Positions 1-8,309 of a stretch of 64,000 nucleotides of DNA are shown here, in pieces. The position numbers were made by a program, and so were the translations under genes. The notes under the pieces were generated by a model. It was not told where the DNA came from, ran no database searches, and saw nothing but the letters and a program-made list of their open reading frames with translations. Within the stretch, counting starts at the first letter, position 1. Each line of letters begins with the position of its first letter. Source of the stretch: Pseudomonas kermanshahensis (GTDB lineage: Bacteria; Pseudomonadota; Gammaproteobacteria; Pseudomonadales; Pseudomonadaceae); NCBI RefSeq assembly GCF_014269205.2, contig NZ_JABWRY020000002.1, forward strand, positions 275,501-339,500, given 5' to 3'.

Positions 1-536
1 TAGATCGAGGCAAAGCCCATGCTCAAGGTGGCCAGGAACGTGGCATCCGGGTGGGTCAGGGTGAAGCGCACAGTGTGGGGCTCAGGGGCATCGATCGACT
101 TGATCAGGCTGCCCAGTTGCAGCGATTGCGCATGCGGGTAACCGCCCGGCGCAGTCTTGTGCCAGGCGTGGGCCGGGTAGAGCATGCGCTGGAAGCTGAA
201 CAGCACGTCGTCGGCGTTCAGCTCGCGGGTCGGTTTGAAGTAGGCGGTGGTGTGAAACTTCACGTCATCGCGCAGCTTGAAGTCGTAGATCAGGCCGTCT
301 GCTGACACCGTCCAGCTCGCCGCCAGGCTGGGGACAACCTTGCCTTGGCCGGCGTCGAACTCCACCAACCGGTTCATCAGCACGTCGGCCGAGGCATTGG
401 TGGTGGTCAGCGAGTTGTACTGGACCACGTCGAAGCCTTCGGGGCTGGCTTCGCTGCAGACACTCAGCGGGGCTGCCTGGGCGATGCCGGCTGCAAACAG
501 GGAGGTAAACAATAAGGAAAAGGCGGCGGCACGCAT
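1..536 (-). CDS. Peptide ABC transporter substrate-binding protein (5' part)
   Basis: This is the N-terminal 178 residues of a periplasmic solute-binding protein of the SBP_bac_5 (DppA/OppA) family; the rest lies beyond the window edge. Translation from the ATG at 536 gives a cleavable Sec signal (MRAAAFSLLFTSLFAAGIAQA) followed by CSEASPEGFD, then VLMNRLVEFD and a stretch typical of this family (VPSLAASWTVSADGL, FHTT, LNADDVLFSF). Such proteins capture di- or oligopeptides and deliver them to a DppBCDF-type permease. The gene next to rpmB at this place in P. aeruginosa is also a DppA paralogue (inferred from remembered gene order). The exact ligand cannot be told from this fragment. Confidence 0.88.
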   Translation of the reverse strand, partial: MRAAAFSLLFTSLFAAGIAQAAPLSVCSEASPEGFDVVQYNSLTTTNASADVLMNRLVEFDAGQGKVVPSLAASWTVSADGLIYDFKLRDDVKFHTTAYFKPTRELNADDVLFSFQRMLYPAHAWHKTAPGGYPHAQSLQLGSLIKSIDAPEPHTVRFTLTHPDATFLATLSMGFASI

Positions 537-720
537 CGTGACTCCTTGGCTGTCAGTGGCCCATCTGCCAGTGCAGTCTGGAAACGTCCTACCCTAGTGC
601 GCGCATCAGCAAATGACCACCCTCTTTTTCTGTCGGCTGGCGACGAGTGGTCGACAGTGCGCCGCGCTAGTCGCTATGCTGCTCGCGCACGATTTGCCTC
701 AGCTAGATGCTCATCATCTG

Positions 721-749
721 TTGTTGCAATGCAGTCTTTCTGGTATAAA
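721..749 (+). promoter_or_regulatory. Probable sigma-70 promoter of rpmB-rpmG
   Basis: TTGTTG at 721-726 and TATAAA at 744-749 are separated by exactly 17 bases, in the non-coding stretch between the divergent transporter gene and rpmB. Transcription would start near 756, giving a leader of about 140 nt. The rest of 537-896 shows no convincing gene. Judged by eye only. Confidence 0.5.
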
Positions 750-852
750 GCAGCGCTCTTTTCTAGGGGCTCGGCCTGTCGCATCAGCGGATCCGGTCGA
801 TAAGACCTCCAGAATCACGGCGCCTGGCGCCAAAGACTGAGAGATTAAGCGG

Positions 853-871
853 CCAACCCATGCCGGGTTGG
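853..871 (+). promoter_or_regulatory. Leader hairpin upstream of rpmB
   Basis: CCAACCCATGCCGGGTTGG forms a seven-pair GC-rich stem (CCAACCC/GGGTTGG) about 25 nt before the rpmB start and is not followed by a T-run, so it is not an ordinary terminator. A structured leader fits feedback control of ribosomal protein synthesis, but that role is inference. Confidence 0.35.
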
Positions 872-896
872 GCATGTGGTTTTAGAGGGCTGAGTC

Positions 897-1133
897 ATGT
901 CGAGAGTCTGTCAAGTTACTGGTAAGGGTCCAGTAACCGGGAACAACATTTCCCACGCAAACAACAAAACCCGTCGTCGTTTCCTGCCGAACCTGCAGCA
1001 CCACCGTTTCTGGGTTGAATCCGAGAAGCGTTTCGTGCGTCTGCGCGTTTCCGCCAAGGGCATGCGTATCATCGACAAGCGCGGCATCGACGCCGTTCTG
1101 GTTGACATCCGTAAAGCTGGCGCCAAGGTTTAA
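897..1133 (+). CDS. rpmB: 50S ribosomal protein L28
   Basis: A 78-residue protein beginning [16 protein letters not shown], the diagnostic N-terminus of bacterial L28, and rich in Arg/Lys throughout ([12 protein letters not shown]). It is a structural protein of the large ribosomal subunit. The length equals the usual gamma-proteobacterial L28. It is followed after 11 bases by rpmG, so the two form the conserved rpmB-rpmG operon ending at the hairpin near 1320-1355. Confidence 0.98.
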   Translation: MSRVCQVTGKGPVTGNNISHANNKTRRRFLPNLQHHRFWVESEKRFVRLRVSAKGMRIIDKRGIDAVLVDIRKAGAKV

Positions 1134-1144
1134 GGGAGAACATC

Positions 1145-1300
1145 ATGCGTGAATTGATCCGTCTGGTTTCGAGTGCCGGTACCGGCCACTTCTACACCAC
1201 CGACAAGAACAAGCGCACCACTCCGGACAAAATCGAGATCAAGAAATATGATCCGGTTGTTCGCAAGCACGTGGTGTACAAGGAAGCCAAGATCAAGTAA
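1145..1300 (+). CDS. rpmG: 50S ribosomal protein L33
   Basis: A 51-residue protein, [20 protein letters not shown]..., matching the short L33 family of the large ribosomal subunit, ending VYKEAKIK. It starts 11 bases after the rpmB stop behind the ribosome-binding sequence AAGGGAGA. This copy has no CxxC zinc ribbon, as is usual for the Zn-independent L33 of gamma-proteobacteria. The operon terminates directly downstream. Confidence 0.97.
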   Translation: MRELIRLVSSAGTGHFYTTDKNKRTTPDKIEIKKYDPVVRKHVVYKEAKIK

Positions 1301-1314
1301 TTGATCGGCAACCT

Positions 1315-1354
1315 TAAAAAAAACCCGCATCCGAAAGGACGCGGGTTTTTTTTT
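1315..1354 (+). terminator. Rho-independent terminator of rpmBG
   Basis: An A-run, a GC stem (AACCCGC ... GCGGGTT) and a run of nine T residues follow rpmG. The A-run on the left makes it potentially bidirectional, serving the converging cupin gene as well. Confidence 0.9.
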
Positions 1355-1377
1355 GCCTGCGAAGGGGCCCCAGACCC

Positions 1378-1737
1378 TTACTTCTGCTCGAACATCACGT
1401 AGATCTTGCGGCAAGGCTCCAGCACCTCCCAGGTGCCTTTGAAGCCGGCCGGGATGACGAACCGATCACCGGCGCGCAGGGTCTTGGCGCCGCCATCCTG
1501 GTCGCGCAGCACCGAAACGCCCTGCACGATCTCGCAATATTCGTGCTCGGTATAGTTCACGGTCCACTGCCCGACTTCACCTTCCCAGACACCCGCCGCA
1601 AACTGGCCGCACGGGCTGGAGTAGTGGTTATAGACGGCCTGGTCGGGCTCGCCCTTGAGGATTTTCTCTGCCGCCGGGCGGTAGCGTTCAGCCTCGGTCA
1701 GAACCTGGGCGAAGTCGATGATGCTGGCGATGCTCAT
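1378..1737 (-). CDS. Cupin domain protein (DUF861/Cupin_3)
   Basis: A 119-residue single-domain cupin. The C-terminal half carries the cupin core: WTVNYTEHEYCEIVQG, then LRAGDRFVIPAGFKGTWEV. The family is DUF861, also seen in EutQ-like proteins and in small cupins beside amine and polyamine catabolic genes. The start at 1737 is chosen because the mRNA has AGGAG upstream; the longer frame to 1773 lacks one. It is divergent from the polyamine aldehyde dehydrogenase gene, which suggests a link to that pathway, but the reaction, if any, is unknown. Confidence 0.8.
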   Translation of the reverse strand: MSIASIIDFAQVLTEAERYRPAAEKILKGEPDQAVYNHYSSPCGQFAAGVWEGEVGQWTVNYTEHEYCEIVQGVSVLRDQDGGAKTLRAGDRFVIPAGFKGTWEVLEPCRKIYVMFEQK

Positions 1738-1794
1738 GGTGCGGCTCCTGTTGTTGTTTAATAAAATGCACATCAGTAGGCTTTTAGGCCTTTC

Positions 1795-1820
1795 GTGTCA
1801 AATATATTGATAGTTTACAC
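1795..1820. promoter_or_regulatory. Imperfect palindrome, candidate operator for pauC/cupin
   Basis: An AT-rich inverted repeat bounded by GTGT (1795-1798) and ACAC (1817-1820) lies midway between the divergent cupin and aldehyde dehydrogenase genes. A regulator such as PauR (encoded at 13.4 kb) could bind here; this is inference from position and symmetry. Confidence 0.3.
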
Positions 1821-1933
1821 AGGCTGGTTTAGGGTGTCGTTTGCCCGTGCGCGCGCGTCGCCCGGCCAGAATTCTGACAACGCCAGTGAGTCCTCAGTGC
1901 GGCGTTGCACCTAAACAAGAGGAGGAGTTTCGT

Positions 1934-3427
1934 ATGACCACCCTGACTCGTGCGGACTGGGAACAACGTGCCCAGCAACTGAAGATCGAAGGCCGTGCCT
2001 TCATCAACGGCGAATACACCGACGCCGCATCCGGTGAGACCTTCGAGTGCCTGAGCCCGGTCGACGGACGCTTCCTGGCCAAGGTCGCCAGCTGCGACCT
2101 GGCTGACGCCAACCGTGCCGTCGAGAACGCCCGCGCCACCTTCGATTCCGGCGTCTGGTCGCGCCTGGCCCCGGCCAAGCGCAAGGCCAAGCTGATCCGC
2201 TTCGCTGACTTGCTGCGCAAGAACGTCGAAGAGCTGGCACTGCTCGAAACCCTGGACATGGGCAAGCCGATCGGCGACTCCTCGACCATCGACGTCCCAG
2301 GCGCGGCACAAGCCCTGCACTGGAATGCTGAAGCCATCGACAAGGTCTACGACGAAGTCGCACCGACGCCGCATGACCAACTCGGCCTGGTAACCCGTGA
2401 GCCGGTGGGCGTCGTAGGCGCCATCGTGCCGTGGAACTTCCCGCTGCTGATGGCCTGCTGGAAACTCGGCCCGGCCCTGGCCACCGGTAACTCGGTGGTG
2501 CTCAAGCCGTCCGAAAAATCGCCACTGACCGCCATCCGCATCGCCCAGCTGGCCATCGAAGCCGGCATCCCGGCCGGTGTGCTGAACGTGTTGCCAGGCT
2601 ACGGCCACACTGTCGGCAAGGCCCTGGCCCTGCACATGGACGTCGACACCCTGGTGTTCACCGGTTCGACCAAAATCGCCAAGCAGCTGATGATCTACGC
2701 TGGCGAATCGAACATGAAGCGCATCTGGCTGGAAGCCGGTGGCAAGAGCCCAAACATCGTCTTCGCTGACGCACCGGACCTGCAAGCCGCTGCCGAAGCC
2801 GCTGCCAGCGCCATCGCTTTCAACCAGGGCGAAGTCTGCACCGCGGGTTCGCGCCTGCTGGTCGAGCGCTCGATCAAGGACACGTTCCTGCCCCTGGTGG
2901 TCGAGGCCCTCAAAGGCTGGAAACCGGGCAACCCACTGGACCCGCAGACCACCGTTGGCGCGCTGGTCGATACCCAGCAGATGAACACCGTGCTGTCGTA
3001 CATCGACGCTGGCCACAAGGATGGCGCCAAACTGCTGGCCGGTGGCAAGCGCATCCTCGAAGAAACCGGCGGCACTTATGTCGAGCCGACCATCTTCGAC
3101 GGCGTGACCAATGCCATGAAGATCGCCCAGGAAGAAATCTTTGGCCCCGTGTTGTCGGTGATCACCTTCGACACGGCCGAAGAAGCCATCGCCATTGCCA
3201 ACGACACGCCGTACGGCCTGGCGGCTGGCATCTGGACTTCGGACATTTCCAAGGCCCACAAGACCGCCCGTGCCGTGCGCGCTGGCAGCGTCTGGGTCAA
3301 CCAGTACGACGGCGGCGACATGACCGCGCCGTTCGGTGGCTTCAAGCAGTCGGGCAACGGCCGTGACAAGTCGCTGCATGCGCTGGAGAAGTACACCGAG
3401 CTGAAAGCGACCTGGATCAAGCTGTAA
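1934..3427 (+). CDS. pauC: Aldehyde dehydrogenase, gamma-glutamyl-gamma-aminobutyraldehyde type (PauC/KauB/PuuC)
   Basis: A 497-residue NAD(P)-dependent aldehyde dehydrogenase. The nucleophile is Cys302 in GEVCTAG, the general base is Glu267 in WLEAGGKSP, and the cofactor-binding stretch VFTGSTKIAKQ is present. Family members oxidise amino-aldehydes from polyamine and arginine catabolism, such as gamma-glutamyl-gamma-aminobutyraldehyde, 4-guanidinobutyraldehyde and 3-aminopropionaldehyde. The start at 1934 has a strong GAGGAG site seven bases upstream; an in-frame start at 1841 does not. Gene order (rpmBG, cupin, this gene, a puuB-like oxidase, a pauR-like regulator) matches the polyamine region of P. 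aeruginosa, supporting the PauC assignment. Substrate preference is inferred. Confidence 0.88.
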   Translation: MTTLTRADWEQRAQQLKIEGRAFINGEYTDAASGETFECLSPVDGRFLAKVASCDLADANRAVENARATFDSGVWSRLAPAKRKAKLIRFADLLRKNVEELALLETLDMGKPIGDSSTIDVPGAAQALHWNAEAIDKVYDEVAPTPHDQLGLVTREPVGVVGAIVPWNFPLLMACWKLGPALATGNSVVLKPSEKSPLTAIRIAQLAIEAGIPAGVLNVLPGYGHTVGKALALHMDVDTLVFTGSTKIAKQLMIYAGESNMKRIWLEAGGKSPNIVFADAPDLQAAAEAAASAIAFNQGEVCTAGSRLLVERSIKDTFLPLVVEALKGWKPGNPLDPQTTVGALVDTQQMNTVLSYIDAGHKDGAKLLAGGKRILEETGGTYVEPTIFDGVTNAMKIAQEEIFGPVLSVITFDTAEEAIAIANDTPYGLAAGIWTSDISKAHKTARAVRAGSVWVNQYDGGDMTAPFGGFKQSGNGRDKSLHALEKYTELKATWIKL

Positions 3428-3447
3428 ATCGCTGGGGCCGCGATGCG

Positions 3448-3542
3448 GCCCATTCGCGGGGCAAGCCCGCTCCCACAGGTTCACCGCTGATTTCACAATC
3501 GCGGAGTACCTGTGGGAGCGGGCTTGTCCCGCGAATGGGCCC
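3448..3542. repeat. REP pair (inverted, putida type)
   Basis: Two facing copies of the P. putida REP unit: CATTCGCGGGGCAAGCCCGC/TCCCACAGG on the left and the reverse complement on the right, around a 35-base spacer. Lies between pauC and the MFS gene; may act as a terminator or mRNA stabiliser. Confidence 0.9.
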
Positions 3543-3566
3543 AAGAAAATCCAACAGGGGGAGCAC

Positions 3567-4706
3567 ATGCGCTGGGGCACCTACTTCGCCGTACTGGCAT
3601 CCGTACTCAGCGTCGGCCTTGCGCTTGGCGTGAGCATGCCGCTGGTCTCCCTGCGCCTGGAGGCCTGGGGCTACGGCAGTTTCGCCATCGGCGTAATGGC
3701 AGCGATGCCCGCCTTGGGCGTACTGCTGGGTGCCAGCCTGGCCAGCCGCCTGGCCGGTTGGGTCGGCGTGCCTGCGGCCATGCGCCTGTGCCTCTGGGGC
3801 GGCGCGCTGTCGATCGGCCTGGTTGCGGTGCTTCCAAGCTACCCGCTGTGGCTGGCCCTGCGCCTGCTGATCGGTATGTCCCTGACTGTGGTGTTCATCC
3901 TCGGCGAAAGCTGGATCAACCAATTGGTGGTCGAGCAATGGCGTGGCCGCCTGGTGGCGCTGTATGGCAGCAGCTATGCCTTGAGCCAACTGGCCGGGCC
4001 GCTGGTGCTGGGCTTTCTCGGTTCGGACGACGACTTTGGGTTCTGGGCCGCGACCGGCTTGCTGTTGCTGGCACCGCTGGTGCTGTTGGGCCGCGGCGGG
4101 GCGCCGACCACTGAAGCCTACAGCGTCACCTTCCGCGACCTGGTCGCTTTCTGCCGCCGCCTGCCGGTGATCGCCTGGGCAATCGCCCTGTTTGCCTCGT
4201 TCGAGGCGATGATTCTGACCCTGTTGCCGGTCTACAGCCTGCAGCAAGGGTTCACCACCGAGGTTGCCTTGTTCATGGTGAGCACGGTGGTGGTAGGCGA
4301 TGCAGTGCTGCAGTTGCCGATCGGCGCGCTGGCTGACCACATGTCGCGGCGCACCCTGTTCACCGGTTGTGCGGTGACCTTGATGTGCTCCAGCCTGGCG
4401 ATTCCGTTGCTGCTGCACACGCCGCTGATCTGGCCGCTGTGGGTGCTGTTCGGGGCCAGTGCCGGGGGGTTGTTCACCCTGTCGCTGGTGCTGATCGGCG
4501 AGCGTTATCGGGATGATGCGCTGGTACGTGCCAATGCCCATGTGGCGCAGCTGTGGGGCATCGGTTGCCTGCTCGGGCCGCTGTTGGCCGGGGCGGGTAG
4601 CCAGTGGATCAGCGGGCATGCGTTGCCGTTGTTGATGGCTATTGGGGCCGCAGGGCTGGTGGTGTTGACCCGTCGGCGCGGTGCCTTCGAACCTGCGCCT
4701 GCCTGA
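3567..4706 (+). CDS. MFS transporter, YcaD-like
   Basis: A 379-residue, very hydrophobic protein with about 12 membrane segments, starting MRWGTYFAVLASVLSVGLAL behind AGGGGGAG. The N-terminal half has the MFS loop region (ASRLAGWVGVPAAMRL) and the acidic/amide segment FILGESWINQL typical of the YcaD/UPF0226 branch of the major facilitator superfamily. It is an inner-membrane exporter or importer of unknown substrate. It lies alone between two REP-type repeats; its position next to pauC is conserved in pseudomonads, but no direct functional link is evident. Confidence 0.85.
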   Translation: MRWGTYFAVLASVLSVGLALGVSMPLVSLRLEAWGYGSFAIGVMAAMPALGVLLGASLASRLAGWVGVPAAMRLCLWGGALSIGLVAVLPSYPLWLALRLLIGMSLTVVFILGESWINQLVVEQWRGRLVALYGSSYALSQLAGPLVLGFLGSDDDFGFWAATGLLLLAPLVLLGRGGAPTTEAYSVTFRDLVAFCRRLPVIAWAIALFASFEAMILTLLPVYSLQQGFTTEVALFMVSTVVVGDAVLQLPIGALADHMSRRTLFTGCAVTLMCSSLAIPLLLHTPLIWPLWVLFGASAGGLFTLSLVLIGERYRDDALVRANAHVAQLWGIGCLLGPLLAGAGSQWISGHALPLLMAIGAAGLVVLTRRRGAFEPAPA

Positions 4707-4723
4707 TGTTCTTTGGAAGCTTT

Positions 4724-4806
4724 GCGGCCCTTTCGCAGCACAAGGCTGCTCCTACAGGAATACGCGGTGCTCTGTAGGAGCAGCCTTGTGCTGCGAATGG
4801 GGCGCA
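4724..4806. repeat. Inverted repeat of a second REP-like family
   Basis: A 24-bp arm CGCAGCACAAGGCTGCTCCT/ACAG is repeated in inverse orientation as CTGTAGGAGCAGCC/TTGTGCTGCG with a short loop. The sequence differs from the other repeats in the window (CTGCTCCTACAG instead of CCGCTCCCACAG). It separates the convergent MFS and phospholipase genes and could terminate both. Confidence 0.85.
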
Positions 4807-4827
4807 AAGCGCCCCCCGCCATCGGAA

Positions 4828-6381
4828 CTACAGCATCTTCTCCAGGCCAACCGCCTTGCTGATCCAGGCATTGAAGCGCCGCCAGAGCCCGCCGGGCTCT
4901 GCTGTCAGCGTGTGCAGCTGGCCATTGTCCTCGGTCACCCAGACCAGCTTGTCATTGGCCAGCCTCACCTGATAACTCAGCGCGGGCGCCATGCCCTGCA
5001 CGGCTAGCTCGCGGGTGTATTCGGCCAACTCCGGGCTGTCCACCAGCACCCCCACCTCGGTATTCCACAGCACCGAACGCGGGTCGAAATTGAACGAGCC
5101 GATGAACGTCTTGCGCCGGTCGAAGACGATCGCCTTGCTGTGCAGGCTCGAATCGGAGCTGCCACGGAAGCTCAGGCGCCCGGCGCTCGGGTCGCCCGGC
5201 TGGCGGCGCAGCTCGAACAGTTGCACACCATGTTCGAGCAGCGCACGGCGGTAGGGCGCATAGCCGCCATGCACCGCTGGCACATCGGTGGCTTCCAGCG
5301 AATTGGTCAGCAGCCTGACCGACGCCCCGGCATCGGCACGGCCGGTCAGGTACAGCAACCCCGGCTCGCCCGGCACGAAGTACGCCGATACCAGGATCAG
5401 CTCTTTGTGCACGTTGGCCAGGTCCGGCGCCAACTGCTGGCTCAGCAGCAGGTGCGGGTCGGGCTCATCATCGGCTAGCACCTTGCTCGGCGCATCCCAC
5501 AGCGCTTGGCTGTGGGCCCAGATCAGCTCGTTGCGCCAGATATCCAGGCGCGGCTGTGACTGGTACGCCATCAACCGGTCATACAAGGCCTTGCGCCGCG
5601 TCCGCGCCTCGGCCAAGGAAACTTCCAGGCGGTGCCGGCTGGCGCGCAGGTCGTCGGCATCCGGCAGGCGCCAGAGAAAATCGCCGATCGGTCGGCTCAG
5701 GGCGCTGTTCCAGTACTGGTCGAAACTGTGGCCAAGTTGTTCGGCCACCGGGCCTACGCCCAGCAAGTCGATGTCGGTGAAGTTGAGGTTGGGCTCGGCA
5801 TCGAAGTACTCGTCACCCAGGTTGCGCCCGCCGACGATGGCCATGCTGTTGTCCACCAGGAACAGCTTGTTGTGCATGCGCCGGTGCTGGCGCGACAGGT
5901 TGAACAGGCGGCCTACGGCCCGCGTGGCGCCGGTGCTGCGCCCCAGGTGCAGCGGGTTGAAGACGCGGATCTGGATGTTCGGGTGGGCATCGAGGGTGCC
6001 CATGATGGTGTCCAGGCCATCGCTGGTGGTGTCGTCCAGCAGGATGCGCACGCGCACGCCACGGTCGGCGGCACGCAGCAGCTCATGCACCAGCGCGCGG
6101 GTGCTGAGGCCGTCGTGGACGATGTAGTACTGCAGGTCGATGCTGGCCTGGGCGTTGCGGATCAGCTCGGCGCGCGCGCGAAACGCCTCGTTGCTGTTGG
6201 GCAACAGGCGAAAGCCCGAGCGCCCCTCATAAGGTGCCGCCTGGCGCAGCACCGAGCGGCCGAAGGCGGAATCGTTGGCCGGCAGCGCCTGGCTGACTTC
6301 GCGAGGGGCGCCGACGCTGGCACAGCCTGCAAGGCCGAGCAGTAGCGTCAGCAGAAGCGGCAGAGCTTGCTGCAATCTCAA
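4828..6381 (-). CDS. Phospholipase D-family lipoprotein (ClsC/YmdC-like)
   Basis: A 517-residue protein with a lipoprotein signal (LLTLLLGLAGCASVG; lipobox LAGC, acylated Cys about residue 20) and two HKD motifs: HNKLFLVDNSMAIVGG near residue 170 and HSKAIVFDRRKTFIGS near residue 415. Two HxKx4D motifs in one chain form the phosphatidyltransferase/phospholipase D active site. The length and layout resemble cardiolipin synthase C (YmdC) and related lipid transferases. It would act at the cell envelope on phospholipids. Whether it makes cardiolipin or hydrolyses other phosphodiesters cannot be decided. A single gene with no YmdB-like neighbour. Confidence 0.87.
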   Translation of the reverse strand: MRLQQALPLLLTLLLGLAGCASVGAPREVSQALPANDSAFGRSVLRQAAPYEGRSGFRLLPNSNEAFRARAELIRNAQASIDLQYYIVHDGLSTRALVHELLRAADRGVRVRILLDDTTSDGLDTIMGTLDAHPNIQIRVFNPLHLGRSTGATRAVGRLFNLSRQHRRMHNKLFLVDNSMAIVGGRNLGDEYFDAEPNLNFTDIDLLGVGPVAEQLGHSFDQYWNSALSRPIGDFLWRLPDADDLRASRHRLEVSLAEARTRRKALYDRLMAYQSQPRLDIWRNELIWAHSQALWDAPSKVLADDEPDPHLLLSQQLAPDLANVHKELILVSAYFVPGEPGLLYLTGRADAGASVRLLTNSLEATDVPAVHGGYAPYRRALLEHGVQLFELRRQPGDPSAGRLSFRGSSDSSLHSKAIVFDRRKTFIGSFNFDPRSVLWNTEVGVLVDSPELAEYTRELAVQGMAPALSYQVRLANDKLVWVTEDNGQLHTLTAEPGGLWRRFNAWISKAVGLEKML

Positions 6382-6441
6382 GGTAAGCGCGTCCTGTACA
6401 GCAAAGGCTTAAGGGGTTGGACCGTGGAGGGCGGCGCAAAG

Positions 6442-7872
6442 TTACGCGCAGGCGTCGTCCTGATCCAGTAGACGAAGGGCGGTTTCACCCACGTTGCGCA
6501 CGGCGGCCTCGATTGCCGGCGTAGGTTGGGCGGCGAAATTCATGCGCAGGCAGTGACGGAACTTGCCCGAGGCCGAGAAAATGCTGCCCACGGCAACCTG
6601 CACCCCTTGCTCCAGTAAAGCGCGGTTCAGCCGCAGCGTGTCGAAATGTTCGGGCAGTTCGACCCACAGCATGAAGCCCCCCTGGGGTCGGCTGACCCGG
6701 GTGCCCGGTGGGAAGTAACGGGTGACCCAGTCGCTCATCACGTCGCGGCTGCGTTGGTATTGGCTGCGCATGCGGCGCACGTGGGGCTGGTAATGGCCGG
6801 CCTTGATGAAGTCGGCAATGGCCAGTTGCGGCTGGCTGGCGGTGCTGCCGGTGCTGATGTACTTCATGTGCAGCACCCGCTCCAAGTAACGCCCCGGCGC
6901 GACCCAGCCGATGCGCAGGCCGGGGGCCAAGGTCTTGGAGAACGAGCTGCACAGCAACACGCGGCCGTCGTCGTCGAACGACTTGAGGGTGCGCGGGCGC
7001 GGGTAGGTGTAGGCCAGGTCGCCGTACACATCGTCTTCCAGAATGGCCACGTCGTAGCGCTGGGCCAGGCTCAGCAACGCCTTCTTGCGCGCCTCGGGCA
7101 TGATGTAGCCGAGCGGGTTGTTGCAGCTCGGGGTGATCTGGATGAGCTTGATCGGCCACTGCTCCAGGGCCAGCTCCAGCGCTTCGAGGCTGATGCCGGT
7201 GACCGGGTCGGTGGGGATCTCCAGTGCCTTCATGCCCAGGCCCTTGAGGGTTTGCATGGCGCCATGGAAGCTGGGCGAGTCGACCGCGACGATATCGCCC
7301 GGCTCGCACACCGCGCGAATGCTGCAGGACAGCGCCTCATGGCAGCCGGTGGTCACCACCAGGTCGGCCGGGCCCAGGCGGCAGCCGGAGTCCAGCATCA
7401 AGCGGGCGATCTGCTCGCGCAGGGCCAGGTTGCCATGGATGTTGTCGTAATACAGGCCAGGCATGTCCTGGCGCCGGCTCAGTTGGGCGAGGCTGCGCAA
7501 CAGCGGCTTGAGGGTCGGGCTGTTGACGTCGGGCATGCCGCGGCCCAGTTGCATCACGTCCTGGCGCGGGGTGCTGCGGACCAGTTCCAGCACCTGTTCC
7601 CACTGGGAAATATCCACAGGGCGCTGGGCCGGGCGGCTGACGGCGGGCAGGGCAGGGAGGTGGCGGTGTTCGCTGACAAAGTAGCCCGACTTGGGCCGCG
7701 GCGAGACCATGCCGCTGTCTTCGAGCATGCGGTAGGCCTGCTGCACGGTGCTCAGGCTGACGCCGTGTTCCATGCTGAGGGCGCGCACCGAAGGCAGGCG
7801 CTGGCCGGGGCGATACAGGCCTTGTTCGATACGGGCGCCGAGCAGCTCGGCGAGGTTGAGGTAGAGCGTCAC
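6442..7872 (-). CDS. MocR-type transcriptional regulator (GntR HTH + aminotransferase domain)
   Basis: About 476 residues. Residues 1-70 form a GntR winged helix (LYRPGQRLPSVRALSMEHGVSLSTVQQAYRMLE, read in two parts), and the rest is a fold-type I aminotransferase domain with the PLP lysine in SSFSKTLAPGLRIGW. MocR proteins use PLP or a PLP adduct as effector and usually control neighbouring or amino-acid/vitamin B6 genes. I chose the GTG at 7872 because GGAG lies six bases upstream; the alternative ATG at 7896 has no evident site. It is transcribed divergently from a DUF1127 gene 180 bp away, which is its most likely local target. Confidence 0.87.
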   Translation of the reverse strand: MTLYLNLAELLGARIEQGLYRPGQRLPSVRALSMEHGVSLSTVQQAYRMLEDSGMVSPRPKSGYFVSEHRHLPALPAVSRPAQRPVDISQWEQVLELVRSTPRQDVMQLGRGMPDVNSPTLKPLLRSLAQLSRRQDMPGLYYDNIHGNLALREQIARLMLDSGCRLGPADLVVTTGCHEALSCSIRAVCEPGDIVAVDSPSFHGAMQTLKGLGMKALEIPTDPVTGISLEALELALEQWPIKLIQITPSCNNPLGYIMPEARKKALLSLAQRYDVAILEDDVYGDLAYTYPRPRTLKSFDDDGRVLLCSSFSKTLAPGLRIGWVAPGRYLERVLHMKYISTGSTASQPQLAIADFIKAGHYQPHVRRMRSQYQRSRDVMSDWVTRYFPPGTRVSRPQGGFMLWVELPEHFDTLRLNRALLEQGVQVAVGSIFSASGKFRHCLRMNFAAQPTPAIEAAVRNVGETALRLLDQDDACA

Positions 7873-8050
7873 GGCATACTCCAGCGTCGCCTGCATACAG
7901 CGACCAGTACAGTTGCGCTGAAAATACAGCATTCACGCGTCGATTCGCCAATTCTGTATGGGAATAATAAGCCGCTAGTGGATCTGTATTGTCACCATTG
8001 CCAACGCGCATGCTTGCTCCACGGTATCAACTGAACGGGAGAACGCAGTG

Positions 8051-8281
8051 ATGGGTGGCATGAGCGATATGCGCTTGCAACTGATGGCCAAGGACCTGGA
8101 CGCCGGGCAGCGGGCCAAGGTCTTCAATGCGCCAGCGGGCCTGAGCCGTTGGGGGCTGATGGTGCATCGCTGGCATACCCGCAAGGCGCTGCTGCAGCTG
8201 ACAGACGATGAGTTGCGCGATGTCGGGCTGAGCTGGGAGCAGGCCCGTACAGAAGGGCGCAAACCCTTCTGGAAGGCATAA
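8051..8281 (+). CDS. DUF1127 small protein
   Basis: A 76-residue basic protein, MGGMSDMRLQLMAKDL..., whose C-terminal part (VHRWHTRKALLQLTDDELRD then VGLS and a trailing FWKA) is the DUF1127 motif. DUF1127 proteins are short, Arg-rich factors; characterised members elsewhere bind RNA or affect phosphate and carbon metabolism, but this copy has no known role. ATG at 8051 is preferred over GTG at 8048; GGGAGA lies upstream. It is divergent from the MocR regulator. Confidence 0.8.
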   Translation: MGGMSDMRLQLMAKDLDAGQRAKVFNAPAGLSRWGLMVHRWHTRKALLQLTDDELRDVGLSWEQARTEGRKPFWKA

Positions 8282-8309
8282 ACGGCCCAATTTGTAGGAG
8301 CGGCAGCGT

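Noticed and set aside
613..840. 75-codon frame upstream of rpmB
   Set aside because: It overlaps the likely rpmBG promoter and has no ribosome-binding site or family resemblance.
1829..3580. 583-codon minus-strand frame across pauC
   Set aside because: It is the antisense shadow of a high-GC aldehyde dehydrogenase gene with clear catalytic residues and RBS on the plus strand; the shadow protein is low-complexity and resembles no family.
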